Positions 1 to 6,010 of a stretch of DNA of 14,328 nucleotides are shown here, piece by piece (positions within the stretch are counted from its first letter, which is position 1; every line of letters starts with the position of its first letter). This DNA comes from Syntrophorhabdus sp. (lineage in GTDB: Bacteria; Desulfobacterota; BSN033; UBA1163), in NCBI GenBank assembly GCA_020724025.1, contig DYHU01000066.1, positions 1 through 14,328 on the forward strand, in the 5' to 3' direction. The translations under genes were made by a program, and so were the position numbers. The notes under the pieces are model-generated. The model was given only the letters and a program-made list of their open reading frames with translations. It was not told the origin of the DNA and searched no databases.

Positions 1-105
1 ACAACATTAAACTTAACCCTTGTGTCCAGCGCCCCCACTTATGGGTAAGGATCAGCTTTGGAAAAGGGAGGTTGGGAGGGATTTTATAAAGCATTTTTCA
101 AAGCG

Positions 106-816
106 CTAAAGTGTTACTCCACTCAGGTAATTTAGAACACGAATCTCATAGGAACAGTTTAACTTTCTTCCACTTCGCGGATGAAAGAGCTCCGCTTCGA
201 AATAGGAGCTGTAAACGAATTTCTCCGTCAGGATGGGGATGGTTCCGGAGAAGATCGCTGTTCCGTCGAGGTTCTTATCATCCGATTTATTCTTAACGAA
301 ACTCATCAGGTCTTCAGGGGTCATCATGGTCGAAAGCAAAGCCTCCTGATACAGAACCTTTTGGCCTTCTTCATTTTTCACCCAGCTTCTCAGGATGATC
401 TCATCCCAATCCCCCCTGATCTCTTTCAGCCGCCAGAGGCGGTCGGACATGATGTTTGGGCAGACCTGCTTCGACTTGATAATGCTGACCGATTCTAACT
501 CCCTGTCTGTGTGATCGCTTCCGACCCCGACATAAACCTCCTCTCCGGAGCAGAGAAGAACGTACTCCGCCTCACCGGATGTCCTCTCGCCGATCACCTC
601 TATCTCGTGAACAAAATAGACCAATTGAGTGATCATTTCGTAGGCAGTGGGCGTCGATTCCGGAGCCGGGACCCCTTCCCTCTTCAGCTCCTCAATATGC
701 TTTCTCACCTTCTCCTGGTTTCTTCCCGTATAACCTGCGTTGACCATCCGCCTCATTTCAAAACGAATCTCTTCTTCCCGGTCATTCGTTTCAATGGTAA
801 GCTTCATTCTTTTCAA
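106..816 (-). CDS. DUF2848 family protein
   Basis: A 236-residue soluble protein that I recognise as the DUF2848 family. The family core is visible: GSDHTDRELE near residues 99-108, the SKQVCP stretch at about 114-119, then WDEIILRSWV, LYQEALLSTMMTPEDL and an IFSGTIP segment before a C-terminal FEAELFHPRSGRKL. The fold is thought to be related to fumarylacetoacetate-hydrolase-like enzymes, but no reaction is established, so I assign none. The start is a choice. A TTG at 816 lies 5 bases after an AAGGAGG Shine-Dalgarno, whereas the in-frame ATG at 807 lies 14 bases after it, so I prefer TTG. Length fits the family. No signal peptide or membrane segment is seen. The cupin gene lies upstream on the same strand, separated by a 192-base spacer full of hairpins, so co-transcription is uncertain. 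Confidence 0.85.
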   Translation of the reverse strand: MKRMKLTIETNDREEEIRFEMRRMVNAGYTGRNQEKVRKHIEELKREGVPAPESTPTAYEMITQLVYFVHEIEVIGERTSGEAEYVLLCSGEEVYVGVGSDHTDRELESVSIIKSKQVCPNIMSDRLWRLKEIRGDWDEIILRSWVKNEEGQKVLYQEALLSTMMTPEDLMSFVKNKSDDKNLDGTAIFSGTIPILTEKFVYSSYFEAELFHPRSGRKLNCSYEIRVLNYLSGVTL

Positions 817-893
817 AGGAGCCTCCTTCTAAATTCTTTGTAATCCTTCATGACGGGGGTGTCACCCTCGAACCATGAAAATTTGCAAGTATT

Positions 894-979
894 ATCCTCC
901 CCCTTGATGGGGGAGGATTGAGGTGGGGGTGAATAGGGTTTCTTTCCCCTCACCCCCACCCTCTCCCACCTGGGGAGAG
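894..979. repeat. three consecutive hairpins (palindromic intergenic repeat)
   Basis: Three inverted repeats follow each other with almost no gap. The first has a perfect 10-bp stem (894-903 with 909-918, loop TTGAT). The second has a perfect 11-bp stem (922-932 with 950-960). The third has a 7-bp stem (961-967 with 973-979). All are C-rich then G-rich. They fill the spacer between the cupin gene and the DUF2848 gene. None is followed by a clean T-run, so a terminator role is unproven. The composition resembles dispersed REP-type units. Confidence 0.75.
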
Positions 980-1008
980 GGAGTTAATTGATGGCATTTT
1001 CTATATGA

Positions 1009-1350
1009 CTATTTATAATACCTGATCTCAAAGGTGATACATCCCCTCGGGACCTCATAGGGGCCATGTTTCATTCCCGGCGGCCGGCAGGCATAAAATC
1101 CGCGGGAGAAAGTCTTCTTCTTGGCGAGGTCGATCAACTCGCCTTCGACGATGTAAACCTCTTCCCAGAAATCGTGCGTCAGGGTCTGAGCCGTTCTAAT
1201 CCCCGGAGGGAATTTTAACAGGCGGGTGTAGGATTTGGTTTCAGGGTCCAGGCTGAGAATCTTCTCTTTGATGCCAAGGGTATCTCCCTCCACGGGCCTC
1301 CATTCATATTCGGTATCGACATCGATGAATTCAATCTCCGGTTTCGCCAT
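1009..1350 (-). CDS. small single-domain cupin protein
   Basis: A 113-residue single-domain cupin. Motif 1 is visible as THDFWEEVYIVEGEL (His59, Glu63/Glu64, Gly70) and motif 2 as GFYACRPPGMKHGPY (Pro91, His95). These would supply metal ligands in the beta-barrel. The overall shape is like the ChrR-type cupins that appear as free-standing small proteins. Substrate and reaction cannot be read from the sequence; dioxygenase, isomerase or sensor roles all occur in the superfamily. The ATG at 1348-1350 follows a strong AGGAGG-type Shine-Dalgarno two to four bases upstream. No signal peptide is present, so it is probably cytoplasmic. It lies upstream of the DUF2848 gene on the same strand, which may mean a shared small-molecule function, but this is only inference. 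Confidence 0.8.
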   Translation of the reverse strand: MAKPEIEFIDVDTEYEWRPVEGDTLGIKEKILSLDPETKSYTRLLKFPPGIRTAQTLTHDFWEEVYIVEGELIDLAKKKTFSRGFYACRPPGMKHGPYEVPRGCITFEIRYYK

Positions 1351-1382
1351 TTCCCTCCTCCTGCTTTTTATAAATTACCTGG

Positions 1383-1571
1383 ATCTAAATTGAGCGATTT
1401 TCATAAATATAATCGTAGGGCAACCCTTTAGGGTTGCTTCTAATGCCTGCCTGCGGTAGGCAGGCAAGGCTGAAGCCTTGCCCTTTTATGAATCACACAA
1501 TGGGTGCTTTTAAAACGCCGGGTAAAGCTTATGTCTACATGGTTTTTCAAAAAGAATCGCTCAATTTAGAT
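1383..1571. repeat. MITE-like element with 17-bp inverted ends and nested hairpins
   Basis: The 17-bp sequence ATCTAAATTGAGCGATT at 1383-1399 recurs as its exact reverse complement at 1555-1571, bounding a 189-bp segment. Inside are three further palindromes: 1420-1437 (GCAACCC/GGGTTGC), 1445-1465 (GCCTGCCT/AGGCAGGC, loop GCGGT) and 1465-1480 (CAAGGC/GCCTTG). An outer AGGGCAA/TTGCCCT pair (1417-1423 with 1478-1484) encloses them. It carries no gene. The structure suits a non-autonomous mobile or REP-type unit. No target-site duplication is obvious. It fills most of the 287-base spacer between proC and the cupin gene. Confidence 0.7.
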
Positions 1572-1595
1572 TGGATTAACGGTTACAGGTTTTTT

Positions 1596-1628
1596 AACCT
1601 CAACCTCAACCTCAACCTTAACCTCAAC
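1596..1628. repeat. hexanucleotide tandem repeat (AACCTC)n
   Basis: Five units of the 6-base motif AACCTC run from 1596 to 1625, the fourth with one change (AACCTT), followed by a partial unit. The array ends about 10 bases before the proC stop codon, so it lies in the proC 3' untranslated region. No function is evident; such arrays can change copy number by slippage. Confidence 0.85.
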
Positions 1629-1637
1629 ACTCTTCTA

Positions 1638-2483
1638 TTAAGGTTTTTCATTCGTCAGGTTGTTTTTCATCATCTCACCAAGGATCTTTGACCGCTCGGT
1701 CGCTACCTCGACCGCATTGATCAGAGTCGTCCTCAGCCCGCCCTGCTCCAGGGTGTGGAGACCAGCGATGGCCGTCCCTCCCGGCGAGGTCACCATATCT
1801 TTCAGTCTTCCCGGATGCTCCCCCGTCTCGATCAACATCTTCGCCGCACCCAGAACGGTTTGAGAAGATAGGATCAGGGCATCACTTCTTGAAAGTCCCA
1901 CCTTGACCCCTGCATCCGCAAGAGCATCGATGATGAGAAAAATGTAGGCGGGGCCGCTCCCGCTCAAACCGGTCACCGCATCGAGAAGGTATTCTTCGAT
2001 GATGATCGATTTCCCCACGGAATCGAAGATCGTCTTCGCCATCATCAAGTCCTCTTTCGAGGCATGCCTTCCTCCGGCAACGGCTGAAACTCCCTCCCGG
2101 ACGGAAACACAAATATTGGGCATCACCCGGATCAGTTTCAGTTCCTTTCGGGCGCAGGATTCGATCGCATCGAGCGGCACCCCGGCTGCAATCGAGATGA
2201 TCAGTTTCGAGAGATCGAGATGTTTGGCCACCTCCTCCACCACTTGCTTCATGATCTGGGGTTTCACGGCGAGGACGATAATATCGGATTGTTTCACCAC
2301 CTCCGAGTTATGGGAGGTCCCTCTCACCCCGTATTGTTCCCGGATCGCCTTCAGCCTCTCGGGCCTGACATCCGAGCACAGGATCTGTTCCGGCCGACAG
2401 AGATGGCCATGAAGGAGCCCATGGATCAGGGCTTCTCCCATATTGCCCGACCCCATAAACCCGACCTGTTTATTCCTCAACAT
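1638..2483 (-). CDS. proC: pyrroline-5-carboxylate reductase
   Basis: This enzyme performs the last step of proline synthesis, reducing 1-pyrroline-5-carboxylate to proline with NAD(P)H in the cytoplasm. The 281 residues are a little longer than the usual 265-275. The N-terminal Rossmann loop GSGNMG is at residues 11-16, followed by AVKPQ (72-76) and RVMPN (119-123). The dimerisation and active-site half has GLSGSGPAY (172-180) and the ProC signature VTSPGGTAIAGLHTLE (231-246). The ATG at 2481-2483 follows an AAGGAGG site. A promoter with consensus -35 lies at 2552-2580. No other proline gene is adjacent. It is divergent from the universal stress protein gene. Confidence 0.96.
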   Translation of the reverse strand: MLRNKQVGFMGSGNMGEALIHGLLHGHLCRPEQILCSDVRPERLKAIREQYGVRGTSHNSEVVKQSDIIVLAVKPQIMKQVVEEVAKHLDLSKLIISIAAGVPLDAIESCARKELKLIRVMPNICVSVREGVSAVAGGRHASKEDLMMAKTIFDSVGKSIIIEEYLLDAVTGLSGSGPAYIFLIIDALADAGVKVGLSRSDALILSSQTVLGAAKMLIETGEHPGRLKDMVTSPGGTAIAGLHTLEQGGLRTTLINAVEVATERSKILGEMMKNNLTNEKP

Positions 2484-2551
2484 TGTCTCTCCTCCTTAAT
2501 GGGTAAAGATTTTTGTGGCAAAGGGATAGAAAGTTATGGTAAATATGAAGA

Positions 2552-2580
2552 AACATAAAACTGAAATGGAAGCCTGTCAA
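2552..2580 (-). promoter_or_regulatory. sigma-70-type promoter for proC
   Basis: On the minus strand, TTGACA (2580-2575) and TATGTT (2557-2552) are separated by exactly 17 bases. Transcription would begin near 2545, giving a leader of about 60 bases before the proC ATG. The -35 box is a perfect consensus match and no competing gene occupies the region. Confidence 0.6.
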
Positions 2581-2656
2581 GAATTAAATCAGAGGTAACA
2601 ATTTAGCGTTTTGAAAAATCCTTTTTCACCGTTCCCGAAAAAGCCGGGGATTCGGA

Positions 2657-2692
2657 TTCATCAGGCGGGACATTCCTGTCCCGCCTGATGAA
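2657..2692. repeat. perfect 16-bp-stem hairpin
   Basis: TTCATCAGGCGGGACA at 2657-2672 is followed by the 4-base loop TTCC and its exact reverse complement at 2677-2692. It lies between the proC promoter and the universal stress protein gene, about 70 bases before that ATG. No T-run follows on either strand. It could be a REP-type unit, or a leader structure if the stress-gene transcript starts upstream. Confidence 0.8.
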
Positions 2693-2763
2693 ACAGATTT
2701 CAAAAAAGATTGCAGAGATTTTAGGGCTTCTTCAGAAATCTCAAAAGGAAGGAGGTCGAGACG

Positions 2764-3228
2764 ATGTTTAAAAAAATTCTGTTCTGTACCGATTTCTCCG
2801 AAAATTCTCATTATGCCTTCACCTACGCCCTTCATCTGGCTAAAACCCACCGATCCAAACTTTTAATCCTCCATGTTTTACATGAGCCGCTTCATTCCGA
2901 ACGACTCACCATGTACCTTTCCAAGGAAAAACTGGAGGAGTTAAGGGCTTCGCAGAAGGAGGACGTCAATAAGGAAATCAAAATCAACTACCTTCAGAAA
3001 ATGAAGGGGTTTGACGATTACCAGGTGCTCCTTAAAGAGGGGGAGCCTTTCCTGGAGATCCTTCAGACGGTGAAAAAAGAGTCGGTTCATCTTATCGTCA
3101 TGGGGACTCACGGAAGGACAGGACTGGATCATATCCTCTTCGGCAGCACTGCGGAGAGGGTGGTGAGGAAAGCATCCTGTCCGGTCATGACCATCCGGCT
3201 CCCCGGCAAAAAATTTACAATGCCGTAA
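2764..3228 (+). CDS. universal stress protein, UspA family, ATP-binding type
   Basis: A 154-residue single Usp domain, the normal length for the family. The N-terminal MFKKILFCTDFS places Asp10 where Usp proteins contact adenine. The C-terminal nucleotide motif G-2X-G-9X-G-S is intact (Gly114, Gly117, Gly127, Ser128), followed by the usual ERVVRKASCPVMTIR ending. This predicts the ATP-binding, dimer-forming class acting in the cytoplasm during stress or growth arrest. The particular signal is unknown. A strong Shine-Dalgarno (GGAAGGAGG, ending 8 bases before the ATG) fixes the start. A 7-bp-stem hairpin (2715-2721 with 2736-2742) sits just before that site. The deoxynucleoside kinase gene follows 56 bases downstream on the same strand. 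Confidence 0.93.
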   Translation: MFKKILFCTDFSENSHYAFTYALHLAKTHRSKLLILHVLHEPLHSERLTMYLSKEKLEELRASQKEDVNKEIKINYLQKMKGFDDYQVLLKEGEPFLEILQTVKKESVHLIVMGTHGRTGLDHILFGSTAERVVRKASCPVMTIRLPGKKFTMP

Positions 3229-3239
3229 ATCCCCTTTCT

Positions 3240-3258
3240 CCCCCTTTACTAAAGGGGG
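3240..3258. repeat. hairpin between usp and deoxynucleoside kinase genes
   Basis: CCCCCTTT at 3240-3247 pairs perfectly with AAAGGGGG at 3251-3258 around a 3-base ACT loop, 11 bases after the usp stop. The G-rich tail continues as GGCTGGGAGGGG up to 3269. A related purine-rich tail (GGGAGGTTGGGAGGG) occurs at 66-80 near the start of the window, suggesting a dispersed repeat. It lacks a T-run, so termination is uncertain. Confidence 0.7.
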
Positions 3259-3284
3259 GCTGGGAGGGGTTGTTGTGGGGAATC

Positions 3285-3920
3285 ATGTTCCAGTATATCG
3301 TCATAGAGGGGCCGATCGGCGTAGGCAAAACGAGCCTGACCAGACTCCTGGCAAAAGAGTTTAATGCCCGATTGATCCTGGAGAAGCCGGAGGAAAATCC
3401 TTTTCTTCCCCAGTTCTATTGGGATAGGAAGAAGTATGCCTTTCAGACCCAGATTTTCTTCCTGCTAAACCGTTTCCAGCAGCAGAGGGAGATTGCCCAG
3501 TTCGACCTCTTCAATCAGATCACCTTGAGCGACTATCTCTTCGCCAAAGACCGGATCTTTGCCTCCATGAATCTGGACGACCACGAGTTGGCCCTTTATG
3601 AACAGATCTATAGCCTTCTCAATGGACAGATCCCCACCCCGGATCTGGTCATCTTTCTTCAGGCAAAGCCTGAGGTCCTGCATCACCGGATCAAATCGAG
3701 AAATATCACTTATGAGAAGGATGTGGATTTGGAATACCTCAAGACATTGACGGAAGCATACAACTACTACTTCTTCCACTATGACCAGGGCCCCCTGCTG
3801 GTGGTCGATACGAGCGAGATCGATTTTGTGAACCGAAAAGAGGACTTCGCTCAACTGGTGCGGGAGATCAAGCAGATGAAGAAGGGAACCTGGTATTTCA
3901 TCCCGATGAAATCCAAATAA
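3285..3920 (+). CDS. deoxynucleoside kinase (dCK/dGK family)
   Basis: This enzyme phosphorylates deoxynucleosides to dNMPs in the salvage pathway, with ATP as donor. With the ATG at 3285 it is 211 residues, typical for bacterial members. The P-loop GPIGVGKTS is at 9-17. EKPEENPF (33-40) and FQTQ (53-56) are in the base- and sugar-binding region. DYLFAKDR (83-90) holds the D(E)R catalytic motif. The lid is RIKSRN and beyond (135-150). Base preference cannot be read safely. The reading frame opens upstream with TTG codons at 3270 and 3273, but the conserved core starts right after the ATG, and GGGG lies 4 bases before it, so I chose ATG. It may be co-transcribed with usp despite the hairpin between them. 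Confidence 0.9.
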   Translation: MFQYIVIEGPIGVGKTSLTRLLAKEFNARLILEKPEENPFLPQFYWDRKKYAFQTQIFFLLNRFQQQREIAQFDLFNQITLSDYLFAKDRIFASMNLDDHELALYEQIYSLLNGQIPTPDLVIFLQAKPEVLHHRIKSRNITYEKDVDLEYLKTLTEAYNYYFFHYDQGPLLVVDTSEIDFVNRKEDFAQLVREIKQMKKGTWYFIPMKSK

Positions 3921-3929
3921 TGAGAAGCA

Positions 3930-4090
3930 CCAAATCCCAAGCACCAATATCCAAATAATCACCAAAATCTCAATGACCGAAATTCGAAAATAAGGTCCTT
4001 TGGGTTTTTTGTTTGGGTATTGGTCCATTGGAATTTATTTGGTCCCGCCCGGGCGGGATTGGGCTTTTGGTTATTGGAATTTAATTCTTC
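3930..4090. repeat. degenerate intergenic repeat with 16-bp palindrome
   Basis: This spacer lies between two convergent genes and is built from degenerate repeats of the type CCAAATAATCACCAAAAT and, inverted, TTTTGGTTATTGGAATTT. A perfect 16-bp palindrome, TCCCGCCCGGGCGGGA, is at 4043-4058. The 17-base string ATTGGAATTTATTTGGT at 4027-4043 recurs exactly at 5905-5921, between korB and korC, so the unit is dispersed. No gene is seen here. The palindrome could help end transcription from either side, but no T-run follows it. Confidence 0.65.
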
Positions 4091-4114
4091 ACCGAATTTT
4101 AATCCCAATGGAAC

Positions 4115-4312
4115 CTATTCTCTTGCACTTGATGGTCCAGAAGTCTCTTTGGGTGCTTCCTTGGGTGCAGCCTTTTCAGGTTTTTTCGCCGCCTCCTTCA
4201 CTGCCTCCTTTGGCGTGGAAGAAGGCAGAAGCCCTTTTGCGCGGAGCTTTTTTCTTTCCTTCTTCCGTTTTCGCCTTCTCGCTAATGTCCAATCCTTTTC
4301 CCGTCTTGGCAT
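4115..4312 (-). CDS. small highly basic hypothetical protein
   Basis: A 65-residue protein that I do not recognise with confidence. The first 30 residues are strongly basic (MPRREKDWTLARRRKRKK continues with ERKKLRAK). The rest is a low-complexity Lys/Ala/Pro/Glu tail with repeats of the form PKEA, KKPEKA, PKEAPKE. It has no cysteine and no membrane segment. The ATG at 4310-4312 follows AAGGAGG by 4 bases, which argues that it is translated; the same frame stays open far upstream into plsC, but that extension has no start of comparable quality. The basic head suggests RNA, ribosome or DNA contact. It resembles small basic DUF-type proteins of the ERD-x-ARRR-x-RK pattern, from memory only. It lies downstream of plsC on the same strand. 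Confidence 0.6.
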   Translation of the reverse strand: MPRREKDWTLARRRKRKKERKKLRAKGLLPSSTPKEAVKEAAKKPEKAAPKEAPKETSGPSSARE

Positions 4313-4328
4313 AGATCCTCCTTGTCTA

Positions 4329-4408
4329 AATTGCGGATTGTAGATTGCGGAATTCGGAATTAAAACCTGAAATTTTAAATCCGCAATCCGCATTCCGAAA
4401 TCCGAATT
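4329..4408. repeat. degenerate inverted repeat, GATTGCGGAATTCGG type
   Basis: Units such as ATTGCGGA (4330-4337) and GATTGCGGAATTCGGAAT (4343-4360) are followed by near-complementary TCCGCAAT (4380-4387) and CATTCCGAAATCCGAATT. They form an imperfect long stem in the 100-base spacer between plsC and the small basic gene. No T-run is present. It looks like another intergenic repeat family, not a coding region. Confidence 0.6.
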
Positions 4409-4412
4409 AATT

Positions 4413-5027
4413 TTATGAACATCGGGGCAACCGGCACAAACGGCTGATCTCCTCCATGGCTTTCTCAGTGAGGGAGACGGAATCGGACTCTCCCTCCGCA
4501 AAAAGAGGGGAGCCAATGCAAATCTCCACCCGTCTCCTCCACCCCTTCCTCTCTCCGTAGCGGATCCCAACTGGAATGAAAGGAATTTTATCTTTTAATT
4601 CTTCCTGAAATTTCAGGATCATTTGAAGAAGCCGGCTTTTGCCAGCGCCCACCTCGTTTCGAAAATAGGTGCCCTCTGGAAAGATGACGATCTTTCCCTT
4701 TGCTCTTAGCAAGGCGATGATCTTTTTGAAGGAGTCCAGGGTGCGGATGGACTGTTCCCGATCCACAGGAATCGCCCCCGCAAGGGAAAGATAATGCCGG
4801 ATCAGGGGATATCGGAAAAGCTCCTTCTTGGCTACGAAGTAGAGCAGGGGATGGAAGGCGAGGCTCACCAGAGGAATATCCGTCCAGTACTGATGCTTCG
4901 GAAGAATAATGACAGGACCCTGATCCGGAAAAGATCCTTTTCCCTCCGTCTCGATTTTGTAGAAAACGGAAAAGACCAGTTTGGCAATCCATTTGGTCAC
5001 AGCGTAGACAAAAGGGTTTCTTTTCAT
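4413..5027 (-). CDS. plsC: 1-acyl-sn-glycerol-3-phosphate acyltransferase (PlsC-like)
   Basis: It is predicted to transfer an acyl chain to lysophosphatidic acid to make phosphatidic acid at the inner membrane. The 204 residues contain the acyltransferase motifs in order: catalytic HQYWTD (HX4D, His45-Asp50), VDRE (88-91), FPEGT (116-120) and IPVGIRY (151-157). The N-terminal 10-25 region is moderately hydrophobic and may associate with the membrane. Length is short but normal for minimal PlsC proteins. Related lysophospholipid acyltransferases cannot be excluded, so the symbol is a family assignment. The ATG at 5025-5027 has only AAGG directly before it, a poor ribosome site. It follows the kor genes on the same strand, separated by a palindromic element at 5085-5219. 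Confidence 0.87.
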   Translation of the reverse strand: MKRNPFVYAVTKWIAKLVFSVFYKIETEGKGSFPDQGPVIILPKHQYWTDIPLVSLAFHPLLYFVAKKELFRYPLIRHYLSLAGAIPVDREQSIRTLDSFKKIIALLRAKGKIVIFPEGTYFRNEVGAGKSRLLQMILKFQEELKDKIPFIPVGIRYGERKGWRRRVEICIGSPLFAEGESDSVSLTEKAMEEISRLCRLPRCS

Positions 5028-5084
5028 CCTTGTTTTGCTATGCGCAGAGCACTTTGCGTTTAGCGTTTTTCTATTTTGATGGTC

Positions 5085-5219
5085 TCGTAAAAAGTATGAA
5101 AAGGTTATTTTCTGTCATTCCTGTCCCGTAACAAAGTACGGGATAAACTCCAGCAGGAGTCCAGAACTACTTGAATTCCCCTGGATTCCCGTTTTCACGG
5201 GAATGACGACTTTTTACGA
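5085..5219. repeat. composite palindromic element with 11-bp inverted ends
   Basis: The ends TCGTAAAAAGT (5085-5095) and ACTTTTTACGA (5209-5219) are exact reverse complements. Within them, GTCATTC (5114-5120) pairs with GAATGAC (5201-5207). Two small hairpins lie inside: CCCGTA/TACGGG (5125-5130 with 5137-5142) and ATTCCCGT/ACGGGAAT (5185-5192 with 5197-5204, loop TTTC). There is no gene. The architecture fits a MITE- or REP-type unit. It occupies the space between the end of korC and plsC and stops 11 bases from the korC stop codon. Confidence 0.7.
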
Positions 5220-5230
5220 ATTCATCTATT

Positions 5231-5833
5231 TTAGTAGGAATCCAAAAGGTCTTCTTTGGGAATTTCCGGGGGAATCTCGACCTTCAGCCACTCCTTCTTG
5301 GCCCGTTCGGCAGCAGCCATCCCGGCCTTCAAGGCATCGCGATTCAACTTCTCTGTCCCCTTGGGCACCCGCGCCAGAACTGCCGCCTCCACTGCTTTCG
5401 ACGAAACGATGGGAGTGAGTTGAGAGAGGGCGCCGAGAGCCACGATGTTGGCCACCATCTCCCTTTTAAATTTCTCTCTCGCAATTCGAGTAAAAGGAAT
5501 CTGAAGGGCCCTCGGGTTAGGAACCTGTGTGACAAAGGTCGAATCAACGATGAGGAGGCCTTCCGGATTGAGGTCCGGATAAAAATCATCGCACGATTTC
5601 TGGTTCATCACCAGAAGAAGATCGGGCTTCATCGCCTTGGGGTAGTCGATCTCCTCCTCGCTGACGATCACCTCTGATTTGCTCGACCCCCCTCTTGCCT
5701 CCGGGCCATAGCTCTGAGTCTGGGCGACGAATTTGTGATCGTAAATCCCGATCGCTTCAGCCAGGATGATTCCCATCAGGATAATCCCCTGCCCTCCTGA
5801 CCCGCCTAAACGTATTTCAAACCGGGAACCCAT
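5231..5833 (-). CDS. korC: 2-oxoglutarate:ferredoxin oxidoreductase, gamma subunit
   Basis: This is the gamma (catalytic-domain III) subunit of the 2-oxoacid:acceptor oxidoreductase family, which joins the alpha and beta subunits in one CoA-dependent enzyme. The protein begins MGSRFEIRLGGSGGQG; the glycine-rich GGSGGQG is at 10-16 and the family segment QSYGPEARGGSSKSEV at 40-55. With ATG at 5831-5833 it has 200 residues, the usual size. The frame continues upstream to a TTG at 5872, but that adds 13 unconserved residues, and GGGAG lies 7-8 bases before the ATG, so I chose ATG. It is separated from korB by 164 bases of repetitive DNA, unlike the overlapping korD, korA and korB genes. An 8-bp-stem hairpin (5859-5866 with 5874-5881) lies just upstream. 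Confidence 0.9.
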   Translation of the reverse strand: MGSRFEIRLGGSGGQGIILMGIILAEAIGIYDHKFVAQTQSYGPEARGGSSKSEVIVSEEEIDYPKAMKPDLLLVMNQKSCDDFYPDLNPEGLLIVDSTFVTQVPNPRALQIPFTRIAREKFKREMVANIVALGALSQLTPIVSSKAVEAAVLARVPKGTEKLNRDALKAGMAAAERAKKEWLKVEIPPEIPKEDLLDSY

Positions 5834-5937
5834 CTCTCTTCTCTCCCAAGTCCATCTAAAAACCTTGTCCAAAAAGGTTTTGTTTGAAATTTAGAATTTG
5901 GGTAATTGGAATTTATTTGGTGCCTGGATTTTATATT

Positions 5938-6010
5938 TCTCCCCATCTCCCTATCCCCCCATCTCCTTATCTCTTTATTCCCTGTCTCCCCATCTCCTTA
6001 TCTCCCCATC
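5938..6010. repeat. 16-bp-period pyrimidine/purine tandem repeat between korB and korC
   Basis: On the plus strand, units of the form CCCCATCTCC(C/T)TAT begin at 5941, 5957, 5988 and 6004, consistent with a 15-16 base period and one decayed unit near 5972. In the minus-strand transcript it is purine-rich with several runs of three to six G. The repeat runs into the last codons of korB, supplying its ATG-GGG-AGA-TAA end. It is not a CRISPR: there are no unique spacers. Confidence 0.75.

Noticed and set aside
1367..1395. A promoter for the cupin gene (TATAAA at 1372-1367)
   Set aside because: No -35 sequence near the right spacing resembles the consensus.
1434..1691. A plus-strand frame of 85 codons
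   Set aside because: It reads through a palindromic element and the hexanucleotide array (a run of Asn-Leu) and into the proC antisense; it is not a gene.
2626..2850. A minus-strand 74-codon frame over the start of usp
   Set aside because: It is antisense to usp and crosses the perfect hairpin; it has no ribosome site or recognisable domain.
4313..4570. An upstream extension of the small basic gene, overlapping plsC
   Set aside because: The extension is an out-of-frame reading of plsC and a degenerate repeat; the AAGGAGG before 4312 marks the better start.
5834..5872. A 13-codon TTG extension of korC
   Set aside because: There is no good ribosome site, and the conserved gamma-subunit start is MGSRFEIRLGG.
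5938..6010. Possible CRISPR array
   Set aside because: The units are adjacent with a 15-16 base period and no unique spacers, and no cas gene is present.
5938..6010. A stable G-quadruplex in the korB-korC transcript
   Set aside because: G-runs exist, but four well-spaced runs of three or more require a long loop of about 18 bases, so I do not claim it as a feature.
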